The position numbers were made by a program, and so were the translations under genes. This document shows, in pieces, positions 13,601-25,600 of a stretch of 30,175 nucleotides of DNA. The notes under the pieces are model-generated. The model did not search any database, was not told where the DNA came from, and worked only from the letters and a program-made list of their open reading frames with translations. Source of the stretch: Saccoglossus kowalevskii (Eukaryota; Hemichordata; Enteropneusta; Harrimaniidae); assembly GCF_000003605.2 (NCBI RefSeq), contig NW_003153258.1, positions 89,327-119,501 on the forward strand. The letters are read 5' to 3'. The first letter of the stretch is position 1, and every line of letters starts with the position of its first letter.

Positions 13601-16600
13601 CGTCACGTCTGATATTTGCTCCCATTGGTTCACATTAGGAAATGGACGTTTACAATCATCCATTTCGGTACATTGTTGCCAGTGCCAGGTGACTATTGGC
13701 AGAGGTTTGCCAGTAGCTTTGCAATCAAATGTATAGGATTGACCGATTGTGTACAATGGTGGCGATGTTTTATGTGATGGACCGGGATCTTGCGTGATCG
13801 TCACCACTGGTTTATCTATCAAAAAATACACAGAAAGTTACAATCAAAATGCTTCACATTTCACTTGAGTTTTTAAAATTTGAATTTTGAAATTCAACCA
13901 ATTTGACCAGTGAAAATGAGTTTTAACAGTCTGAACCAATGATAACAAGTTTAATGATGAGAGTCCACAAAATAAAATGTGTACTGACCTATAACAACAA
14001 GTTTAACACTATTCCTCTGAGATACATAATCATTTGTACCGACTAGTGTATAATTTCCTTCATGACCTAAAGTAACACCATTAATAATCAATCGTCTTTG
14101 ATCGTCTAATCTTCGTAATGAGTACGTTGCATTGTTGTCGTCAACAATTTGGTTTCCTTTATACCATTTATATTCAGCTTTTGGATTTGACTTGGTAGTA
14201 AAAAATATTTTTGCCTTAGAGCCGATTTCTGATTCTATGATGTATTGGTTTTTCACTGGGTTTATTTCAACATAACCGATTTCTGTGAAAAGAACAGAAA
14301 ATCAATTAGACATGAATAATCAGAATTATTTTGTACATCATATCAATAATATCATATAATCTTTGCTTTTAATACATTGTACAAAATATATGGTTTCCAT
14401 TTATATTTAACTCTCCATATGATACCAAACTTAGCGTTCCATAAAGTGCATTTTTTGCACTTGTACAAAATTTCCTTTAGGGTAAACTCATCATCATTAA
14501 ACACATTCAAATATTTATTGACGTCACTTTCTTTTGTTGTACACATTAGATACAGAGACAATAAATATATTGTGTGACGAAAATGTGTGATATGCGACTA
14601 GAATCTCAATTTGCAGTAATGTGAATTGTTAATAAATAGAAATACTACGGTAATACAAACAAGTTAGTCTTTGAAAAGACTGGTGGCTGTTCATCTGATG
14701 TTAGTGTTGCTTATTCACTAAGCATATATTTTGCATCTGTTGCTCATTGTAAACACAGTCAAACTTTTCCTTCAAGTGCTCACTCCGTGATGTCACTAGA
14801 CAGATATTGTTTGACTGACGTATATTTCACAGACTTTTACCGCATATCACTGCACATTGATATCTAAGCTGCAAACTACTACCTTATAAACTTCACACAA
14901 TATTTTCTGTGACAACTTGCTAATATTTCAGAATGTTTCATTGTACTTACCTAAGACCACAACTGATGTAGATACGGTAGTACGATCTCTGTAGTTTATA
15001 GCGGTGCATGAGTAGTCCCCGCTATCAGCTAACTCAGAATTCTTCAACTCTAACTCAATATAGAATCGACGGAAGGTACGAAATGATTGTTTGATTTCTT
15101 GCGATTCAGAATTCACGGTCACTGTGCTATTTGAAATCTAGAAATAACAGATATTACAATATTATTATTATTCATTTATCCATCCATGTGAGAAGGCCAG
15201 GGTGTACTAAGGTGAACTCATTCAGTGTAATCATAAGACAGTCGTCAGTTTATATACAGTCATCTTAGGGTAATGCAGTATTTCTTTAACATTCTCATCA
15301 ACAGAATGCCATTTCATATACTGGGAGTATAGTAATTGGAAAAAATAAACTCACAATCCCACAATCTCCCTCAATTTATAGCAGACACATGCCTACAGCA
15401 TGACTCATACATATTAAAGACTATATTTGTCAGTATAAATATTTTTATAGCGTCTCAAAAATTTACAACCTATATAAACTTTCTTTAATTCTTTAATAAT
15501 CTATTGTTGCCAATTAATTATGAACTGCAACCAATTATGACAAATTGTTTTTTTAATCTACAAGGAACAGTGAGCAGCTGTATTGAAGACTTCTTTCTGA
15601 ATTAGCTGTATCATGAATTTGCATAATTAGAGGGTAGTTATATTAGCTAAAGTAATGTATTTTTTTTTTACTACAATCAAAATCTGATTACTAATTATTA
15701 ATCACAATCATTTTGAGTTACAAGAGAACACTGATAATATTTATGACATAAAAATGAGAAATACAAATATTCACCTTACTAATGGTATCTAGGGTTTACC
15801 CAATTTACCAAAAAAATGTATTCAATAGAAACAGCATCAACCAACTTCCAGAGCAAGCTGAACAAGCTGAAATCGTCTGTACACACACCAAGCCAAACCA
15901 GTTGACAATTTCATTGTATTGGCAATCTGTCTTTGAGTTGGCAGCGTTGAGTGGAAACCCCGGAAAACACTAAACCTGTCGAAAAACACTAAACCTGTCG
16001 AAAAACACTAAACCTGACAATAAAAACACTAAACCCGAGGTAAAGGGTGTATTATGGGTGTACCATAATCGTCCAGTGAATATTTGATTAAAAGAAAGCG
16101 AAAACATGAAATAGAACCCACGACGGCAGCTGATTTCTAGAGGGCGTCCTGCTGCCAAATCAGCTGCGGCCCTGGCCTCGATCATAAAGGGATTTTTCTT
16201 TAGCTTTCTTTTCATAAATACTCAACTGAACGATCATGGTATATCCATAATTCGCCCTTTACGAAGGGTTTAGTGTTTTTTCAACAGGTTTAGTCTTTTT
16301 CAATAGGTTTAGTGTTTTTCAACTGGTTTAGTGTTTTCCGGGGTTTCCACTCAACGAATTGGCAGGAATTTTTGTTTTCCAAACTGAATTTATTGTTACT
16401 TAAACTGTATTTAGATCATGAATGAATAATTCCCATTCTTTTTTACTTTGATTTGTTTGTTTGATTTGTGGAATGTTCAGTTTCAACTCACCATATGTGT
16501 GCATTACATACTGCACCTGACTTTTGTGATTTTGAACTAATTTTCCAAATAAGACAAGTCCTAGTTAGTAATAAGATTTGATTGGTGCTTTATTTTATGC

Positions 16601-19600
16601 ATTAGAATACATACTGTTCAAATAGTATTATGTCACCTGAGTCAATTGATATATATTGCAGATGGTGTGGCTAAATATAAACTACTGAATCATGAAAGCT
16701 CTCTGGTTTCTGTGATGTTTTTTGTATTCCTAAGTCATCACATCACAGTAATTATACCATAGCTAAAAACATGTCCATCTAAAACAATTTTGTCTAAAGA
16801 GTTCACAGAGTCAAATATTTAGGTGATATTGGTAAGCAGTTTGAGGGTATTCCAGGTGAAATAGAAACATCATGTTCAACACACTTGAATCAACACAGTC
16901 ATAAAGACACAGTATCATTATATTTACTCCACCAGTAGCGCATGGTATTTCTGTGGTCAAAATGAGTTTTATTTTAATGGTTCAGCAATATTTTATTACA
17001 GAGTACTTCTAATAGAGCAAGAACTGGAGTTGAAGAAAAATAAATTTTAAGGTTTATTTGTGTGTGAAAAATTGGAAGTTGAAATGTACAAGTACTTACA
17101 TCTTTTCCTGGATACTCCCACTCAAAGACCATCGTAGTACTCAATGGGGCATCTACAATACACGTTATGGTAAAATGACTTCCAACTACTACTTCATTGT
17201 GGCTGCTAGTAATTCTTGGTTGCGGCTTTGGAGCACTACCTATTTATAGAAACAGAGAAAACATTAAAGCTGCTGCTTTAAAGCATCTGATTATAATTTA
17301 GCCTCAGTTTTTGAGAAACCCAATTTCAAGAACAGTCTAAAAATGACTTGGATGGATTGAAATTATGAAGAAAAAATCAAAATACGATACTTTGAAAAAG
17401 CATCAAGAAATTCCGGTGAATTTTAATGATGAAAACATTTTTGTTTTGCAAACTTTTATTTGACACCTTCAATGGGTAATGAACTGATCTGTTAAAAAAT
17501 AAAAGATTACCAATTCATTATACTTGAGCCAATAATCTGGGACCTATACAAAAACTGCAAACATGCAAAACGTATTCAAACATCATGTACTACAAGATGT
17601 GTGTTTTCAAACCAAGGAAGGCAGTAGAGCAGTTTAGATGTTGTATGCAGAAACCACTCTTTATGTTGACATCATTTACAATCAAATTTATGGTCGATAG
17701 CAAAATGTGATAGAGTTCATTGGGCTTCTATGTTATGAATATTGACTTTTGAAATATTTATTGTGAAACAAACAATATTTTATCAATTTATTAAAGATTG
17801 CTTTAAGCATGTGGTTATATTTTACGAAATTTTTTTTTTTCAGAATGTCTATTTCTACATACGAGTAAAAATTACTTACTTTCATAAAACAAAATAAAAC
17901 GAGCAGTTTCCTCCATGTCATTCAGTGTTGCAGTACAGACGACCGGTCCTTGAAACCGAGCATGGTTCTCGTACACATTGAATCCTCTCTCAGGATCGTA
18001 GCTAACAGCAGTACCATCAACATCAACAAGTTCACCAGTATTAATGCCCAATGTCACACTGGCTTCTTTATTCGTAACACGGCACGGAATAGTGAACGTC
18101 CAGTCCGCGAATATCCTGTATGTGATTTGTTCTGGCTGCACAAACAATTCATCTTCATCTGTAAAAAGCGATTACTGGTGTTACACTATACACAGGGATT
18201 TTTTTAACAAGGGAACAGGGGCACAGCGCCTTCATGCCATGGCCATGCACCCCCTTACCCTGGGGAGCAGATCCTCTGGCAACTATAAAATTCTGATTGA
18301 CCAGGGATCACATGTGGCCACAGTCTTCAACTGTGACCTGTCTGATAGTATATTTGACCCCAAGAAAGCCATAGAATGCTCTATTTTAACTTAGAATTAT
18401 CAAAAACACATCCTGGTAGGGAGAACCCTATTTCCCCCACTTGGTGGCGCCGCTGAATTGCAGTGCTCCCTCTTGCATTTTTTTTTAGAAAAACGTATGA
18501 TACAATATTTACCGTACTCTACCGCGTTAGCGCCCATGCCCAGTCAAGCGCCCACCCCCCACTTTTGCGCAATTTTTATATTCGGGGTCACTATCCGACA
18601 CATTCGTCAGTGGGGATAATGATTTAGATTTTAACTGTGTTCCAACAAACTCAAATATTTTCAATCTCGTAAATTCAGGTGGTACATATTAATATTGTAA
18701 TAAAATGTGCATATTTGACCATTTCTGTTTCTTCAGTGTAAGAGTCAATGACGATGCACCTAATTTCGTAATTTTATTTTCCCTCAAATTTTCAAAGAAT
18801 TAATATCCATCTCAATCTGTCACACAGTGAATTAAAATTGTCCGTTGCACTCTTTTCCGAGGGGGGTGCTCGGGTAAGCGCCCACCCCTAAAAAATCCTG
18901 ATTTTAAGAGTTGAGGACCCTAGGCGCTGACGCGGTTGAGTTCGGTACAACATGTTTGTTGTAGAGATTAATCAGAATCAGAGATGGAAGTTGGGAGGGA
19001 GTTAAAGTAGCACTGTCATTAAAAATTGTGGATGTGTAAAGGAAAAACTTGCACAACAATGTACATTAATATTTTGATATCTGACAGTTTTAAAATATTG
19101 CACATTTACATTCAAGCTTATAAATTCAACCAATTACATGTGTTTATTTTTATTTAAAGATTTTTTTGAGATAAGTATTAATGTGTATGTTTTGAACTAC
19201 TTTTCAGCAGGTGACGTGTTCATAAAACTTACTATTGCTGTTAACAAAGACGTAAACACTGTCAGATGTCTGGTTGTTAATCCTCTCCAATGAGTTTTTC
19301 AATATACACTGATATAACCCAGTGTCTAAATAATTGGTCCTGTTCACGGTTAGTACATTAGTGTATTCGTTTTCATTGTCCGAGTTGATCTGCATGGTTG
19401 TTAAAAACGTCAACCGTTCGTTGATTTCACTGTCTCGGTGCCTGGGATATATCCACTCAATAACAGACTTGCTGTAGCATGTTATCCTCAATTCTTGACC
19501 GGTCTGGATTGATATGTCCTCTTCAATATAGTTAAGTTGCGGGACATCGTGATGTCTACTGGATTTGGCTACAGAAATAAACAGAAAATACTACCATCAA

Positions 19601-22600
19601 GTTAAAGATACATATAAAATTCATGCTATGAATATTTTGGTTTTATATTACATAGCTAGAACAGGTTTATATGATAAGCGTACTCCCATAATGCATTGTG
19701 CCATATTTGTGCTACTCCTGGGGGGGGGGTGTTACTCACATTGAAGTGCTATATGTATATGTGCCGCCAAAAGGGATCCCAAATTCACCACTTCTGTCTG
19801 AAAAGGGGTATGTTATTTTACCTTGTCTGTCTGAAAAGGGGTATACTTTTTTCATTATTTGTGTCTGAAAAGGGGTCCATATTTTCCAAAGACTGTCTCT
19901 AGAGCTTGAGTGATTCAACAATCAGGAGAATGAAGCTGATTTTTAACTTCATTTTGATCATCAAAGTCCATCCCAGAGAGTCCACCTGCTTTTCCCATGG
20001 TACCATTTATGCTTACTGTCTGGAAAGGGGTGTCAAATATCCTGTTTGTCTGAAAAGGGGGTAGGCAATTTGAGTTTATCTCTGTCTGATAGGGGGTAGG
20101 GGTTTCAAACAACCAGCTACACACCCCTGTCAGTATAAGTATAAGCTTAGCATTAGGAATCCATCATAGCAGTTTAAAAGATGGCAGTAAACACTTATTT
20201 ACACCATGGACCCTCTAAAATCTTTTAGAGGGTCTATGTTTACACGTATTACATGAATTAAAATAAACAAGCCAGTCAAGTCAAGTCACTTTAATTGCTG
20301 TCAAATAGTATTATTCGAGCACTCCTTAATTTTGATATTTAATTTTATGTCAGTATGAGTTATTTACTTCAGCTCTTTGAAGTATGAGTGATAATTTAAA
20401 ACATACCAATATATTGTACAGCCATTAAATGTAACAGGAAGTACACACTATTAGCATTGTTGTTGTTTTCATATAAGGTCACAGGGTCAGCTAAAAGGCT
20501 TTATATGCACCGGATGTAAGCCATTGATAACTAACAAGTGGTTCAGTTTCTTGCCAAAATGCTCAAAAAAAACATGTGTGAAAACCTAGGAATGAATGTA
20601 ATTTAAAAAAAAAAAAAAAACATTTTCATTCAACAAGTTGAGTGTGAGAAAATTTTATAACACTTTGACACATGTAGACATAAATAGGCACCATCCAATT
20701 GGCACATAATTGCATACATTTGCATATTATTTGCATTAACATTCAAATGTTGAATCCCATACCATAACATGTGAAACTGCTTACAGTTCATTTAAATGCA
20801 AAACAGCTGCAAGTGACATTGTCCACCTTTATATCTACTAGTAGTAAATTATCTTCACAATCATTGAGATATATTCCCCCCATTACATCAGTAAAATTCT
20901 ATCCTGGTTGCTAAGTTAATACTACTGTTGGGTGGGACTCACAAACAAAAGTTCAATACTGAAAAAGAATATCAATTGTTTCAAATGACGAAGGGCATTA
21001 TAATATAATTAATTACTCTTGAAGTTGTGTGATTTGGACAAAACAAAGAAAAGAAACATAATTAAGATTGAATCTGTTGCTGTCTGCGTACATGGTAATA
21101 TGATTATGTCAGTTCTATATTTAGCAACATTTCGTAATTGTTTGTCACGATCACAAAGACCTGTGCGATCACAAAGACCTGTGCGAGTGGTCAGTGTGTT
21201 TATTTGCATCAGGAAGGTTGTGGGTCCAATTCCCTAAGCAGTACAAAACAGAGTACAGTCTTTTCTGCCTTCCAAACATGTGGTATTAGATTTCATTTGG
21301 GAGACTGGTTTGCACACAAGCATTAGCAATTAGCATCATGAACACAAAACATCAGGAAAGACAAAAGTTACTCCAATGTCCTTATATATTGCTTCAAAAA
21401 ATGAAAACTAATTCCAATTTTTATTCAAAAATACAGTAGCAACACATGCATAGGATCTATGATAAGATTATTGTGGAGTCAGAGACAAAGTATCCATCAA
21501 ACGAAAAATAAGTACGTTGACCTGATAAAACAACTACGGAGAGACTGCACTCAGACTGCACTTATCTAATAGCAAACTATAAAGTCGGCAACATAGTAAA
21601 TATGAAGATTACAAAGCACATAAAACTCATGGTGGTGTAATAGTTATCAGACTATACTGTATATAAGTCTGCATAGTTGGAGATTTTAAAGGGCCTCACA
21701 CTGAGAAAAGTATTGGTGTCTCAGCCTGAAAAATATCTGAACTTTAAAACTTTTAAAAGCAGTGTAGTGGCTAGGATAAAGTAATTTGTTATTTTTATAC
21801 ATGAAAATAGTTTCCTTCATCATGAACAGCCCAATTAATATTTTTTAAACTAAAAAAATACTGATTTTCAACAATTAACAAATTTGTTAATCAGTGAATA
21901 AAAATAAATCAATAAGTAGTTAATTTCCAAAAGATTTATGACAAATTTGGCTGTCAAACCATGTTTACTTGGGCCAATTGAAGCACCAACACAATAACAC
22001 CTACAATGACATTAAAACATCAAATTATGCATTCAGAACATCCATATTCAATTTAACACAGGCTTGATAAATATAGCCATTAGTAATACGACTTTTAGAA
22101 ATTACAACTATATTATAAGTCAGTTTTCAGAAGGGAAGCAAGAGAGACTCTCTTATATAGATTCCAGTACAATGTTCTTCACAGGAAACACACACATGGA
22201 GATCTTGGAAGTTGGGAAGTGGTTTTATTACCGGAAATGGTTTAACACAGAGGTGCAGAAACTGTAAATTTTCCAAATTTTTAAGATCAAACAAAGAATT
22301 CACACATTCATTCTATTAGAAGCAGCATGCTCACATTGAGAGTAATTTTTTGTTTATTTGTGAGTTTTTTGAAATTAATTAAAATAATTATTTATGAGAC
22401 AACGCTAATACTTTTTTATGGTTGTGTCTCTAATAGAGAAAAAAACACTTTCTGCTATATACTATTAGAGATGAACCTCTAATAAAGAAAATACAGTACA
22501 GTGGAGAAAGTATATCACTTACAAGCACCTGGAGGTGCTCGCTACCAACACTTCCTGTATTGAGCGTGACAATATGAAACTAAAAATAGACTACATGGAG

Positions 22601-25600
22601 AGGAGAGATAAGAACTCCCCCATTTTCACACATCCCTTATATGGACAAGTCTTTTCAGAGAATTCATATTCTATAGCAACAAAGGTACATTGATCTATTC
22701 ATCCGGAATTCAACCTATCATCCATTCAACCACACACTCTAGAAATCCAAGGCAGAACGAATGGATGGACAAACATGGTTATAGGTTGTACACAAATTCC
22801 TAAGCATCTATTCATCATGCAATAACTTATCTTTTTCTTATGAAATGTAAACTTTGTTTATTTTGCTTCTTAAGTGAAAAAAAAACAATTTCACTAGAAA
22901 GATATTGAATGACTTGTATACAGATGGTGATCCACTTTCAAAAGAGACAGTGCTCGAAATGTCTAGCTATTTTTAATAGTTACTCAGGACAATGACCAAA
23001 TAGTATCTCCTATATATCATTCAAAATTGTCAGAGAACAAAAAACGCTAGTGTTGACACTGTTTTTTTGTTGTGCAAATATTAGATAATCTGCTGAATTG
23101 TCTGCTCGCGTTCTCACTTAGTAAAAACATCGTTGTTTGAGGATTAAATGCTGGCCTTCACCTAATATTTTCGTTCGTTCATTCCAAAATGGCATAGTTT
23201 TCTCTACCGCTTCTTTATACTTTATACGTAAAGTTTAGATCTTCCGTTGACATTGTAATGACGTCCTGTCCAACCCCTTTTCAGCCACTTTCTCTGCAAT
23301 CACAGCATATACTCTAGCATCCCTAGACGTCCATCATTCTTTGAATATTCGATTCTCTCCATACAGATATCAGTAATCTCGTTTCTTCGTCTGACAAGTT
23401 CGACATTTGACCCTAAACTCTGACGCAGTGTTCTCCCCAGGATGTAAACAGCGTGGCGGTCCCGCCACAGTGCTTCGATTTGCCGCCACACCGGTCTGAC
23501 ACCGCCACGGTGATTAGCAAGACCGCCACAGTGCTTTTTTCATTATGGGCCTCGTCACACTGGTCGGCCCGACGGCACTCAAAATTAGCGACCACCACGG
23601 AAACGTGTCCGACTATTGTCATATTGTTATTATACTTACGTACCGACCGACAAGCATCCTGCCAGTCGTGGATATTAATTTGTAAACAATAGACATAGTC
23701 GTGCGATGTGGTATCGGCTTTGAACAATACAAGTCAATTTTGTAAAATTAGCACCTCTTTGTTTGTAAGTAAATATTTTCTGACGGTAGACGCAGTCTTT
23801 AGATTGATAGCTAAAATTTATTCAAAATCAATTCCACCTGATGTAACATGGGCAAAGCGGAGTTTACGATCAGTTTACGCTACTCAAGAAAAAACGTGTT
23901 TATTGCGTGATTGGGTAAAATACATTTGAACTGTTATCATCGTGAATCATGTAAAAATTCTTCTTTCAAGACTTCTTTTACCTTTCAAAAATTGCTAATC
24001 ACCTCTTTCGAAAACCATCATGCAGTTTTCATCTGAAATCCATACCAACACATCGTGCTACGACATCGCTTTACTTCCGCAATGTAATTTTTATGATCAC
24101 GATCATTCGGAAAACGTCGGGTTCTACCGGCATTATCATGCGGCATTCTGATTGGTTAATGGCGTTTTTGACCCACTGGGTCATAGGACACATGCAGTCA
24201 ACTAACGCGTCACAGCTATCATGGCGGTTCTGTGTTTTTCACGAAGTGATCGAGTGATAATTTCTCCCGATAAAAGTAGTTCAAATTTTACGTTTTTTTC
24301 ATATAAAAAAAGAAGTATTTAATTTTTGCATGGCATCATGACTGAGTAAGAAAATTATTGGTATAACTGGTGTATAACATCGCGAAGTAAGTTATGTCAC
24401 GTCGTAACTTTGATGATTGTTTGGAAGTGTTATTTGTTCGTTCATTTACTGTAAATGTAAACGTTGTAGAAGCTGATGGTCGAAATAATAACCAGCAATC
24501 CGCCAAATAATTACGTGGTCGATTTTTGAAGGAGAATTTTGTAGTAAATAAGATCATGAACATAATCCTGGCTGGAACGCTTCAGATGAGTTTCATTTAA
24601 CCTTTTACAATTTATTTGTTTCTTTTTAGTCTGCAGCATTTGCATTTCGAGAATGTTTCATTTTTAAATTCAAACTCTTCTAAGTTGTGAAACGTAATTT
24701 TTTGACTCCAAAAAAAATATTTGCACTGTGACGGAGCTCATTAATATTAATATTAAAGCAAATAAATATCTGCCACTTTGTTTTTGAAAATATATCTTGT
24801 TTATTGTGTGTGTGTGCTTTGGTCAATTTCTATTAATATGTAAATGATATGCAAATTATATGCAAATTAGGCCGCCACAGTGGTTTAAATTCCTGGGGAG
24901 AACACTGTGACGGCATCTTGTGTAAAGACAAGCACAAATAAGTCGGCGATAGAAGGCGTTTGGCCGTCGTATTGTGCACGAGCCGGTGTGACAACAGCGT
25001 TTAGGATCTGGTCCACCCCTTTTACAACAGTGTCAAAAATGCCGTAGCCACAACAGCATATTCTGTTCACACACGCATTTTAACAACGTTCTCAAATAAA
25101 GGCGTTGTGACAACGGATTATTTCGTCCAGTGAGAACAACACTAATGACTTAGAACATAATTATGCATATTTACATTCTTATAACCAAGAACCCTCATTT
25201 AGAAATTGTAGGAATCCGCAGAAATGTGTCAGTATAGAAAGATCAGGTACGACTAATTAAAAGTAAAAATTCAACAAATTACAATCTTTTCACAGTCAAT
25301 ACAATTTATAATTGATTATTTTATTTCACTATAGGTACCAGTAGCAATGTGCTGTTATAAGGATATGGTGAAGATATTGCTGATCGTCCCTTCTTATGTT
25401 ATATTATATATTATATTGTTATATTTCATTTTATGCAAAATAAAATATTTTGTTCTATTCTAACGCAGAGTGAAGTAAGCATTCAGGACTCCAGGAGCAT
25501 TAGGCTCCCCCTTCATGAATGAAACTTGGATCACTTTGATTTATTATTGTTTACAAATTTGGGCTACTTTAAAATACTTTATTTTGGCTGGAATTAATTT

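Larger units (their letters stand above)
23112..25134 (-). mobile_element. Harbinger-like element remnant, host of a nested insertion
   Basis: The left end (plus strand, from about 23110) reads GTTCTCACTTAG..CGTTGT, and the right end read on the minus strand from about 25134 reads GTTCTCACTGGACG..CGTTGT, so the two look like diverged terminal inverted repeats. Without the inner insertion the element would be about 0.5 kb. It carries a broken Myb/SANT-like frame on the minus strand. Harbinger transposons encode such a DNA-binding partner of their transposase, hence the tentative family. No transposase core is seen. Confidence 0.5.

Noticed and set aside
13431-13736. Open frame of 101 codons on the plus strand over the Ig5 exon
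   Set aside because: Shadow of the Ig5 exon; no domain of its own.
22500-22560. Possible 32-nt microexon on the minus strand (AG at about 22561, GTAAGT at 22520)
   Set aside because: The splice-like signals are good, but the length is not a multiple of three and would break the frame between exons 1 and 2.
24885-25070. Open frame on the minus strand running into the nested insertion
   Set aside because: It looked at first like a transposase continuing across the inserted element, but removing the insertion and one TGACG gives a frame mismatch and an immediate stop, and I recognise no domain in it.
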